Source: Stercorarius parasiticus (lineage: Eukaryota; Chordata; Aves; Charadriiformes; Stercorariidae). Taken from it: a stretch of 64,000 nucleotides of DNA. Position 1 is the first letter of the stretch, and every line of letters begins with the position of its first letter. The notes under the pieces are model-generated. The model had not been told where the DNA came from and did not search any database. It saw only the letters and a program-made list of their open reading frames with translations. Below, one piece after another: positions 15,001 to 23,090 of this stretch. The translations under genes and the position numbers were made by a program. The DNA lies in the NCBI GenBank assembly GCA_013396915.1, contig VWZL01001368.1:924745-988744 (forward strand), given 5' to 3'.

Positions 15001-18000
15001 AACTTCAGCCTTCTCACACTCTTTTCTAAATATACACATAGACTACTTCTGATCAACACACACATACATGGAGCACAGTGTTAATGCAAAAAACCATACA
15101 TGTATAAGCAAACCTACTAAAAATTAGTTCTCCACCACACCAGAAATAGTACACGGATGTAAAACGTTCACAAAACTTGAGAACTGCTAGCTCAAACAAA
15201 TATACAAATAGCTACAAAATTAATTACTTCTTAGCGTAATATCATACACACACCGTCAACAAAAACACATCATCACCAAATAAACATAATATTGTCTTTC
15301 TATACATTTTCAAAAGTTTTCAATCTTGCATTCTCAGTCATGTATTACTTAAGATACATAAACAACTATTTGTTAAACTACTCCACGTTCTTACTACATC
15401 TAAAATAGATAAATAAAAATCTTACCTGGTCTTTCCACTTTGATAACTTCAGCCCCTAGATCTCCTAAATTCATTGTGGCAAAGGGCCCTGCAAGCACCC
15501 TGTAATATTAAAAAAAGATTTTTTTCTTAGTTTTTCCTATCAGAATATTTGCATCTAGCCAGCCTATTCCAAATTACAGACAAAACACAAACCTTGTTAA
15601 ATCAAGAATTTTCACACCATCCAACGGCTTTACATTACTAGCACCTGACAAGAAACAGAAAATAGTAACTTACTCTTGAATTTATTTTTTTTTTTGTAAG
15701 ATATGTTTCTCATTGTTAGTCTGAAACACTCTTTTTATGACAGTCTCCCACCATCCTCCCTCATGTCCCTCCCCAAATAGAGAATAATAAAGCTTTCTAC
15801 ACAGGTAGGTTACTACGTTAGTAAAGCCCTTCAAAGTTGGAAAACCGTATGGTTAACATTGCAGAACCTATTCTAAACACCTAGCAATTCTACCATAAAG
15901 CTACTTTTTAGAGATATTTTTATATGTGCCTTCCACAAACACTCATATAGCTTTTAAAGACCTTAAGAAAGATCCAATAAAAGCATAGCAAGCAACATCA
16001 GAATGACACAAACCTAAACTAATGGGTAGCAGACCAATGTGAAGCACAGTATCATCACAAAGTGTTTTGACCCATGTAGACCTATGCACATACATCACAC
16101 ACACAAAAAAAAGAGTATCTGCATTTCAAAAAAGAGGTTACAAAACTGAAGACAGAATATATGGACGAAAGAAATACTCGTTCTATCTTTAACTTTCAAT
16201 GGCTGTTACACTACTAAGAAATCACAATGCTTTCCTCCTTTCCCTCACCCTTTCCAACCTGACTATCTCTAAGAAACAACAGCAGTGGCAATAAGCATCA
16301 CAGACAAGGCAAGCACTCTCATAGTCTAGACCACAGGTTTGTCAACTATCTTTGGGGTGACCTTGGGTAATCTTCTGCTAAGTCACTGTCTTTAGTTGCA
16401 CCCTGGGGGGGGAGAAACACACAAAAAAACCCAATTAATTCAAGCATGTACTTCCTTACAGAATAGGAAAGAAAAGAACCACAGTCCCTGAGTGCATGCA
16501 GGGCAGTGTGGTGCATCTCCCAAGTCATACAGGAGTGAATGCCTGTGTCACCAGCTCCACACTCCCTCCATCAGATCAGAGCCACCCCCATAACTCTCCC
16601 TCCTATCTTACTGTATATATGGTAAGAAGGAGATGGATACATATATACACACACATAAAATAAAAAAGCCATAAAGATACAAAGCAGCATTGTGAATTCA
16701 AGGCTTCTGCTAAAATGTTTTTATTCACTGTACTGCTCTCAATGAGAGCACGTGCATCCCATTCTTCAAGACATTTTCCTCAATCATTACCAATCACTCC
16801 AGAGGGATTAGAATTTAACAGGTTTTAATACATGTATTGTACGTATTATACAGACCAAGCACCATGATGGAAGTGTGCTTATCTAGGAACGGCCATGTAT
16901 TTTGCACATTGCAAAGCCTTTAGGAAAACTCAGGCTGCCACCTGTCTTCAACGCTGCACACCTCAGTGAATGGTCCAGGTGGTGGAAAATGCTTCTGCTA
17001 GAGTCAGGTAAACACCACAGATCCTCCAGCGTAACCTCAATTTTATTAAGTTGGCTCTAGTTGAACAAACACTTAAGCACATGCTTGTCTGTTAAGGCAC
17101 TGGGTGCACCATTTCCTTCACAATGGCATTACTCTATGTTTACAGAAAATATGTAAATAATAGCTTTACTGAAGAGCACAGCTCCCCCCAAAAAATAATC
17201 ATTTACGTTAACAAAAAGGGTCCATCTTCCTCTATTCTTTCCACAACTTTTAAAGCTGCGCTCTCTTAGTCAATGGCTCGCTTATTTTCCTCCTGAGCCA
17301 GCATTTACAGTTAGTTAGATTTCTCACACAGTACCAGAACAGCAGCAACTTTTCAGAGCCAACAAGTTCTCTACCTGTGGCCGAGCTGCAGGAATCCATA
17401 AAGATATTTCTCAAAGAAGCCTATAAAGTGTTAAGATTAGCCTGTAAATATGCATTTATGCATAACTAAGAATCGTAAATCCTTACTAATTGTATCACTG
17501 GCATTATGGTAACATCTAACACTCCATTCAGGGATTAGGACTCAGAACACTTGGGAAAGAACAGGAGAGTACAATTGTTGTTTCAGAGACAAACAGATCA
17601 TTGTGAAATGTTTTTAATGACAATAAATAACGCTGATGTCCACAATGATAAAGAAATACAAGAAAGGAGATCAAAAACTTGCTTTTGAAAAGCTGAGAAA
17701 GAGAGACCAGTTAGTCTCTTCAAATTAGAACCGCACAGATACTCACAAAAGAAAACTTAAAGGACCTAGATTTGCATTCCAGCAAGACACTAATTTGCTG
17801 AAATGATTGCAATAGAAAGCCTTTTGACTATCAGAGAAACGGCAGTTCTGGTAGACTGAGCCTGAGTACCAGAGTATTACCAACCACTTATTGCGGAACA
17901 AAAAGAAACAAAGCCACAGCACAGACAGAAGAGATCAGAATTGGTCAGTATTGACCAGAAACATACCCTCCCTCCACCTCACTAGCCTTCTATCAGGCAT

Positions 18001-19435
18001 ATACACAAAGTTAAACTTTCCCCGCAGAGTGTTTTTTGTTGGACTTCTGTCTCAATAGTCTAAATTCTCTAAAATGCAAACTCATGTTTTATTTTTACTT
18101 TTAATTATTCCAGTAGCTTGATGATTAAAAAAAAAAATCACTCTCCAAGCTCTAACTATATGCTATCTGTAAACTCTTTATTTCCATGATGCTTGAATTT
18201 ACTGTAAATTAGACAGCCATATGTATTTTATAAGTAACTTTGATGAAGAATAAATAGATCTACTCACTCTCGAGATGATTTACACTCTTTAGTTAAGCTC
18301 AGTAGCTTGGTCTAATGTATCAATGCGTAAGCAACCAACAGAGAGATTACTCTATAGATCAGAGACTAATTTTCGTGTCATATTCCCCAAAAAAGCTTTC
18401 CTTTATACTTGTGAAAAAAGAGGGCACTGAGAGCTGATTAGTATATTTATTATGCAAATTAACAGTAAATACCTAGATTTCATTCCAATTACATCCGGTT
18501 CTAGATGAGACCACTCCACAAAGTACTGTCTCTACCTTGATTGCACAATCATTATTTTAATTCATACATGCAGCAAGTTATGATCGAGTCCATCACTACT
18601 GTGGATTAATCCACTATCAATAGGCACACTCCACCCAGGGACGCACTTCGTATGTTCGTCCCGGGAACAAGAACTCTAATGCCATCAACGCAGTTGTTAG
18701 TATTTTGCTATGCCATTAAATAACAGAGAAATCTGAAAGCCAAAGGAAAATTACTTTGTTGCAGCTTAGTTTTATTTTAATTAGAAAAACAAACGAGACA
18801 ACAACGGTACGAAGTTCAGTTTTGCAACCCTTGGGGAAAAAAAAAAACACCAAAACAAGACAGGCCCAGGAGGAGACTGCCAGCACTTTCCACCCCCCCG
18901 CCTCCAAGGCTGGCGCCTCCCAGAAAGCGGACCCGCTCCCCGCCACAGGCTGCCGGCGACCCAGCACAGCCGCTGGGCAGAGTCCACCGCCGCTGCGCTC
19001 ACCAAAACCCCACAGGGAGCCGAGCAGCGGACCAAGGCCAGCCGGTCACCCCCCGGCGGCACCGGAGAAGCGGGCTCAGCCCCCGAGGCCGGACCGCGGT
19101 GCTGCGAGGGGGCGGCGGCATCAGAAGCCTCCCTCAGGTGTTCCAGGGCCCGCCCGCCCCCCACAGCCAAACAGCTCCGCGTCCGCGCCTCGGAGCCCCG
19201 GCGGGATTCAACGGGCGCGGGGAGCCTGGCGAGGGGAGGCTGAGGAGAAGGGCGCGGCGCGGCTACCTGCCGGGGGAGCGCCTCCGCCCCGCGCCCCGCC
19301 GCCGCTGCCAGGGGAGGCGGCGCTCAGGGCTCTAGGGCAGCGCGGCGAAGCGCTGCCACCAGCAGCCGGGCAGGGGCTCCTCCACAGCCCGCCAGGGCAA
19401 CGGCAGCTCCTTCTTGCCAGCCCAGCGCGCAGCAT
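1..19435 (-). CDS. SUGCT: SUGCT, 5' portion (exons 1-6): succinyl-CoA:glutarate-CoA transferase
   Basis: Mitochondrial class III (family III) CoA transferase that moves CoA from succinyl-CoA to glutarate in lysine and tryptophan breakdown; human loss causes glutaric aciduria type 3. Six minus-strand exons were read at 19360-19435, 15593-15644, 15426-15499, 12007-12092, 11180-11230 and 5174-5294. Every internal boundary has AG/GT signals and the phases chain without a break (1, 2, 1, 0, 0, 1). Landmarks are [14 protein letters not shown] at the start of the fold, [20 protein letters not shown], a [10 protein letters not shown] loop, and [16 protein letters not shown]. About 153 residues of a roughly 440-residue protein are present. 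The catalytic Asp (in the family's MTDLATG segment) and the rest of the C-terminal domain are encoded beyond the left edge, since I found no further exon in 1-5173. The next upstream gene, MPLKIP, is divergent. Identification is very secure; the exon 1 donor is the only doubtful boundary. Confidence 0.95.
746..783. repeat. TA/CA microsatellite
   Basis: Alternating tatatacatata, then catacatacata, then a run of CA dinucleotides ending at 783. A simple repeat in the SUGCT intron. Confidence 0.85.
2892..2907. repeat. Short (TG)n microsatellite
   Basis: An uninterrupted TG run of about eight units within SUGCT intron sequence. Confidence 0.8.
3440..3925 (+). mobile_element. Avian ERVL-like solo LTR (degraded)
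   Basis: Recognised from the order of landmarks found in bird ERVL LTRs: attccata...catagacatcatgctcag, a TATA box (TATATAA at 3587-3593), an ATT/GTT triplet-rich stretch at 3698-3716, ctgtctttatctcagcccac at 3746-3765, a pyrimidine-rich block, a G run (3817-3823) and the ggctgcacggtcctagctgctg tail near 3832. No internal gag, pol or env sequence flanks it, so it is a solo LTR. The last 60 bases (ctagatggtctc...ttattctgtga) resemble the CR1-type tail and may belong to a second relic. The boundaries are approximate because no target-site duplication was identified. Confidence 0.6.
4921..4960. repeat. Possible relic of an old sauropsid interspersed repeat
   Basis: The phrase ggctcccctgaagtcaactg followed by gagcacgcc resembles the gctccactgaagtcaatgg phrase common in turtle and crocodile repeats. 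It is short and identified from memory only. Confidence 0.25.
5174..5294 (-). CDS. SUGCT: SUGCT coding exon 6 (last one inside the window)
   Basis: Reads [17 protein letters not shown], then [19 protein letters not shown] and CSIT plus the first base of a Gly codon. Acceptor ctaaag|CTTGCAG, donor AACAG|GTATTTT. It is 121 bases, phase 0 in and phase 1 out. An AG seven bases further in (exon start 5287) would break the frame with exon 5, so 5294 is preferred. The expected next exon (YGQTGP...) was not found to the left. Confidence 0.94.
5295..11179. other. SUGCT intron 5
   Basis: No exon or recognisable transposon seen on either strand. It holds a palindromic TA/CA/TG microsatellite near 7848-7912, many A and T homopolymers, and otherwise unremarkable AT-rich sequence. 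Confidence 0.7.
7848..7912. repeat. Palindromic TA/CA-TG microsatellite plus (TC)n
   Basis: A run of atatatacacacatata is followed after a short spacer by tatatgtgtgtgtgtatata and then a TC run. The CA-rich and TG-rich arms are complementary, so the strand can fold on itself. The likely origin is microsatellite expansion. Confidence 0.8.
11180..11230 (-). CDS. SUGCT: SUGCT coding exon 5 (51-base micro-exon)
   Basis: Seventeen codons reading [17 protein letters not shown], with phase 0 at both ends. Acceptor tccccag|AGTAT, donor GAGAG|GTAGGT. It is too short to be found as an open reading frame and was found by extending from the neighbouring exons; both junctions agree with the known family sequence (SIAVNIKDPKG type). 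Confidence 0.92.
11231..12006. other. SUGCT intron 4
   Basis: 776-base intron between exons 4 and 5. Nothing beyond the splice signals is recognisable. Confidence 0.8.
12007..12092 (-). CDS. SUGCT: SUGCT coding exon 4
   Basis: Begins with GA to finish the split Gly, then reads [17 protein letters not shown] and, after [11 protein letters not shown]. Acceptor tttcag|GAGCTG, donor AAAAAG|GTAAAT. It is 86 bases, phase 1 in and phase 0 out. The GDDTR...WGPP and SVNRNKK blocks are typical of this family and lie around the CoA-binding site. Confidence 0.94.
12412..12439 (+). other. G-quadruplex-forming motif
   Basis: Four G runs (GGGG, GGG, GGGGGG, GGGG) separated by loops of 3, 7 and 1 bases, which satisfies the usual G3+N1-7 rule. 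It lies on the strand opposite the SUGCT transcript, so it is a DNA rather than an RNA quadruplex candidate. Confidence 0.6.
13168..13190 (+). other. G-quadruplex-forming motif
   Basis: GGGG-C-GGGG-C followed by ten G and then CGG, isolated in AT-rich intron. Single-base loops predict a very stable quadruplex. It is on the strand opposite the SUGCT transcript. Confidence 0.7.
15426..15499 (-). CDS. SUGCT: SUGCT coding exon 3
   Basis: Encodes [20 protein letters not shown] followed by VERP and a split Gly. This is the hallmark N-terminal block of family III CoA transferases (LAGPxAxxxLxDLGAxVIKVE). Acceptor ttacag|GGTGC, donor CCAG|GTAAG. It is 74 bases, phase 2 in and phase 1 out. Confidence 0.95.
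15593..15644 (-). CDS. SUGCT: SUGCT coding exon 2
   Basis: Reads (G)[16 protein letters not shown](R). The acceptor is ttgtcag|GTGCT and the donor AACAAG|GTTTGT. The 52-base length takes phase 1 in and gives phase 2 out, and the codon for Arg (AG+G) is completed by exon 3. This is the conserved beta strand that opens the CoA-transferase domain. The intron to exon 3 is only 93 bases (15500-15592). Confidence 0.92.
15645..18889. other. SUGCT intron 1
   Basis: AT-rich intron without recognisable exons. It may hold a small relic near 17050-17085 (acacttaagcacatgctt), a phrase common in old sauropsid repeats. The intron continues right into the CpG island up to the exon 1 donor (19359 or 19266). 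Confidence 0.65.
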
Positions 19436-19760
19436 CTCCAGCGCCTCAGCGAGCGTCGCGAAAAGGTGCGCGCTTGGCCGTACTGCGCAGACGCCGCCCC
19501 TTCCCTCCTCCCGCACCCGCCGGGGGAGCGTTAAATTGTTCCCGGGGCGGGGGAGCGCATGCGCGCGGCCTCCACGCATACCCCGCCCCTAGCTTTTCCC
19601 GCCCTGGGTGCCGCGGCCGCTGTCGGTCGTCGCGCTGTTTCTTCCGCGGCGGGGGAACGGTTCGTCTTTCTTATAAAGTAGTTCCCGGTTAGAAGGGGGC
19701 CTCTTCCGCTTTTCGTAGAGTGCAGGACGCGGGCGGGCGGCCTTTGTAAAGAGGGAAGCG
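18890..19760 (-). promoter_or_regulatory. CpG island promoter of SUGCT
   Basis: Abrupt change from AT-rich intron to dense G+C with many CG dinucleotides, covering exon 1 and about 300 bases upstream. No minus-strand TATA box was seen at a suitable distance, and GC-box-like gggcgg/ccgccc elements are present. A TATAAAG on the plus strand at 19673-19679 faces MPLKIP but is 3 kb from it. Long reading frames crossing the island on both strands reflect its composition, not genes. Confidence 0.75.
19360..19435 (-). CDS. SUGCT: SUGCT coding exon 1 (start codon, presequence)
   Basis: ATG at 19435-19433 in a CpG island, context ctggagATGc (G at -3). The encoded N-terminus begins [13 protein letters not shown], then PGGLWRS: Arg-rich, without acidic residues, as expected of a mitochondrial presequence. 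The donor used here, GCTG|GTGGCA after 19360, leaves phase 1 and joins exon 2 as Gly-Ala-Ser. A second donor with a better core, GGCAG|GTAGCC after 19267, is also phase 1 and would add 31 residues rich in Gly, Ala and Ser. The short form gives a presequence closer to the mammalian length as I recall it. An in-frame ATG also lies upstream at 19579 (48 codons longer, reading MRGGRAHALPRPG), but it looks like open GC-rich UTR. Confidence 0.65.
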
Positions 19761-19894
19761 TCTCGTAGGTGTGGCTATGGTAATTCCAGCTGCTGTGTAA
19801 AAAGCTCGGTATTTGTACAAAATAGACTTAAGGGTTTGGGGTTGATTTGCTGCGACATGTAATGCCTGGACAAACCAAATGGTTGATGGCTAGA

Positions 19895-20565
19895 AACTTG
19901 TACACCCAGGTCGGTATGCAGTCTGCGGCATATGTGGCCCAGGTGGCCAAGGCAGCCAGCAGCATCCTGGCCTGTACCAGGAGCAGTGTGGCCAGCAGGA
20001 GTAGGGAAGTGATCGTCCCCCTGTACTGGGCTCTGGTGAGGCCCCACCTCTACTATGGTGCCCAATTTTGGGCCCCTCACCACAAAAGAGACACAGAGGT
20101 GCTGGAGCGGGTCCAGAGAAGGGCAACGAAGCTGGTGAGGGGTCTGGAGAACAAGTCTTGTGAGGAGCGGCTGAGGGAGCTGGGGTTGTTTAGCCTGGAG
20201 AAAAGGAGGCTGAGGGGAGACCTCATCGCTCCCTACAACTACCTGAAAGGAGGATATAGAGAGGGGGGGGTTGGTCTCTTCTCCCAAGTAACAGGTGATA
20301 GGACAAGAGGAAATGGCCTCAAGTTGCACCAGAGGAGATTTAGGATGGATATTGGGAAAAATGTCTTCACTGCAAGGGTTCTCAAGCATTGGACCAGGCT
20401 GCCCAGGGAAGTGGTTGAGTTACCAAACCTGGCGGTATTGAAAAGATGGGTAGATGTGGTGCTTAGGGACATGGTTTAGTGGTGGTTTTGGCAGTGTTAC
20501 GTTAATGGTTGGACTTGATGACCTGAAAGGTCCCTTCCGACCTAGGCGATTCTATAATTCTATAG
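19895..20565 (+). mobile_element. CR1 LINE, 5'-truncated, reverse-transcriptase C-terminal part
   Basis: A plus-strand reading frame stays open to a stop at 20477-20479 and carries CR1 ORF2 C-terminal motifs: [67 protein letters not shown] and [11 protein letters not shown]. After the stop come the conserved 3' UTR (ggtcccttccgacc) and the family's short terminal repeat (attctataattctata, 20550-20565). The catalytic FADD part is absent, so the copy cannot move itself. An intact frame of about 190 codons suggests a fairly young insertion. It sits between the divergent SUGCT and MPLKIP promoters. The 5' edge is uncertain. Confidence 0.92.
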
Positions 20566-20700
20566 AACATTGCCAAGACGGAATAAAAATAAAATACCTC
20601 CACAACAGGTTTCCGCACTTACAAGGCAGGCGGTTGTACTGGACACCATTAAATCCTCTCACCAGCACAAGGTAGATCATTGGTCTTAGTTTTGCTTCAC

Positions 20701-20740
20701 TGAAGGTGCGATATCGCTTACACTGTAAGCGATACCTTCA
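20701..20740. other. Long imperfect inverted repeat (hairpin)
   Basis: TGAAGGT(gcgat)ATCGCTTAC, then loop ACT, then GTAAGCGATACCTTCA. Sixteen base pairs are perfect apart from a 5-base bulge in the left arm. The bulge plus its neighbour (gcgatatcgc) is itself a perfect palindrome. Confidence 0.85.
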
Positions 20741-21121
20741 GTTGTATATAGCTATGGAAGGGTTAGCTTGAATTGACCTTCAAGTAATTCTTCCCTGAGC
20801 TGAGTACTGTCAGACTATTATTAGTTTGCGTTAGGACAGAGTGGAAGGCTTATTGTAGGAACACTGTGGTGTCTTCTTGCTCTGTAATAGGATTAAAAAA
20901 GCCTACGCAGAGGTTCAGCATGTATTTATGGGAAATACTGTGAGGATAAGGCGATGGCTGCATCTCCGGAATAGCTGAAACTTCTGGCTGCTTGAAAATG
21001 AGCATTACAAATAGCACAGTCTGAAGAAGCGTTGCACAACAGAGGTCTTGAATGCTGAGGAAGAACACAGGGAAAATCTACATGACAGGTTTGTTGGACA
21101 TGCTACGTGTAATAAAAAGTG

Positions 21122-21166
21122 TGACGTGGATGCTTAGAATCCTTATGACACGGATGCTTAGAATCC
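21122..21166. repeat. Two-copy 24-base tandem repeat
   Basis: tgacgtggatgcttagaatc at 21122 recurs as tgacacggatgcttagaatc at 21146 with two mismatches. Confidence 0.85.
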
Positions 21167-21583
21167 CAGAAGCAATTAGGATTTGTCAATAAGAAGAAAT
21201 TCATCAGCAAAACTATCCCGGTATATTTCAATGTGTGTAAGGATATGTATTTCTAATTAGTTTGGTGTGAAAATGGTTTAAATTAAAAAAAAAAAAGCTG
21301 TCCTTTTCTGGAATAACACTGGTCAGACAGAGAAACTGATACTTATGTTGATAAACTGTCTTGTGTAGACATGGTGTTCCTTGTGTGCATAATAATAATA
21401 GGTAGAAAATTGGTTTTCTAGAGAAGAAAAAACAGTAAAGGGTTAACAACAACAAAAAAAATGAGCAGGCTTAGTCCCTTCATTTTAGAATTGCAAGGAT
21501 ATTGCTCCATGTTTTCACAGGGAGATTGTAAAATAGAGTGGAGAGCTGAATTCACTGAGAACAGAAAGTGAGTTAGCTCTGTT

Positions 21584-21598
21584 CCCCCCCCCCCCCCC
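21584..21598. repeat. C15 homopolymer
   Basis: An uninterrupted run of 15 C, followed by A-rich sequence. Its length is prone to sequencing error. Confidence 0.85.
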
Positions 21599-22379
21599 AA
21601 AAAACCCCAACAAAACCCACCTGTTTAAAGTCAAAGAAAAGCAAGACTTACAAAGCACAGAAAACAACCCGCTTACTTTATTGGCTAACTTTTGTTTGCT
21701 GCTCTTCTTAGAGCCCTATTTAACTTTTATCCATTGCAGTGTCCTAAAACTGAGTAGTGCTTTGTTGTACTGGTGGAAATAAAAAAAAAAAACACCTTCA
21801 CTATTTTTCACCTGTTGAAGATTTGCGTTAACATGGCTGAGAACAGAGCAGGAACACATAAATAACATTGTTAAATTGAGTTTACATTCCTAAATATGAA
21901 GTTCTCCTCCCCAGAGAGCGTTTTCCCATGAGTTTGTATGTGGAGGTGTCATTGCCTGAACTGCTCCACTGAAAAACTGCTGACAGGTGAAACTAGTTTT
22001 TAAAAAACCCTTTCCATTTAAGTACTCTTTAAACATGTCATGGTATGGTTTTTCAATTGGGACTGCTATAACTTCTGTAGTATTTGCAGGCTCGTATATT
22101 AAAAGACTACACAGGAAAGTGTCTGTCTTCCGTCAGTTTACAAAAAGAGTACAAATAAGCATATCTGGAGTGCCATGAAACGTGAGGCAAATACTCGCTT
22201 TGCTTTACAACAGGTGATTTTGCTGCTTTTTATCAGCTGTGGTACCGTGGGCATTCACAAACAGCAGGGTTTATCACTACGCCTTTCATTTAACAGGCAC
22301 AACTGCTGCACATCTCCTACGCCTCCCTTACTTCAGATTATCCCTCTTCAGCTTGAAAACGCACACAATTCCTCGGGGT

Positions 22380-23090
22380 GAGCGTGACAAACCGCTGGTT
22401 GAGGCTGACGAGCCGCCCCCCGCCGCCGCTTCCAAGGGTGGACGGACGGGTGTCCCCAGCTTCGCCGTCCCCGGCCCGGAACGTTTTGAGCCCGGAACCC
22501 TTGAGGCGCCTGGCGGGGAAAGCGGGTGTGGGGGGAAGAGAAAGAACACCGAGACGCGACCTCGCCCCGCCGAGGCGGCTGCTGGGGGAGGCCGTTGCGC
22601 AGGTTTTATTCCTCTCCGCCATCGCCTTGCTGGTCCTGGCCATGTACCGGCAGAGCTTCCGCCCCCCGACGCCTCCCTATGCGGGCGGAGGCTTCCGGAG
22701 CCCTCCCTCCGGCGCCGGAGGCCCTATGCCCCCCTCGCCGCGGGGCTACGGGAGCCCACACCACACGCCGCCCTACGGCCACCGGCCTGGGCCTTACTCG
22801 CCCCGAGGCCATAGTTTCCACGGCGGCGGCGGGCGATTCGGGAGCCCGTCACCGGGGGGCCAGACCCCGCGCAGGCCGCAGAGCGTCAGCCCCCGCTACC
22901 CGGCTCCCTACGGTGGCAAATCCCCGGCCGGAGCTGCCCTGCAGCAGCACAAGCGCTCGCCTGGGGGCTTCCAGAGGCACTACCAGGTATGGAGCAGGGC
23001 GGTGAGGGAGACAGGCCTGCGCCTCCGCACGGCGGGGCGGGGGCGGGCGGGGGGGAGCTGCTTCTCCCCCGCCACCACCCATTAGAGAGG
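22380..23090 (+). promoter_or_regulatory. CpG island with MPLKIP promoter and exon 1
   Basis: GC-rich, CG-dense segment starting about 260 bases before the MPLKIP ATG and ending just after its donor. No TATA box was seen. The AT-rich flanks mark it as separate from the SUGCT island 3 kb away. Confidence 0.7.
22642..22986 (+). CDS. MPLKIP: MPLKIP coding exon 1
   Basis: 115 codons from MYRQSFRPP to FQRHYQ, ending at donor CCAG|GTATGG. Low-complexity, Gly/Pro/Ser-rich, with likely CDK/PLK-type SP and TP sites. The frame is open further upstream to 22378, but that start is GTG and no upstream in-frame ATG exists. Confidence 0.95.

Larger units (their letters stand above)
12093..15425. other. SUGCT intron 3
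   Basis: AT-rich intron with no exon seen. Two G-rich stretches on the plus strand (12412-12439 and 13168-13190) fit the G-quadruplex pattern; the first is followed at once by a T/A hairpin (about 12454-12476). Confidence 0.75.
20566..22379. other. Intergenic spacer between divergent SUGCT and MPLKIP
   Basis: AT-rich DNA between the two CpG islands. It holds the hairpin at 20701-20740, a 21-base direct duplication (21122-21142 and 21146-21166), a C15 run (21584-21598) and A/T homopolymers. No exon was recognised. Confidence 0.7.

Noticed and set aside
18756..19592. 278-codon plus-strand frame over the SUGCT CpG island
   Set aside because: Pro/Arg/Ala-rich translation with no family resemblance; it is antisense to SUGCT exon 1 and explained by high G+C content suppressing stops.
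22378..22641. N-terminal extension of MPLKIP
   Set aside because: The frame is open but the upstream start is GTG and there is no in-frame ATG; the family begins at MYRQ (22642).
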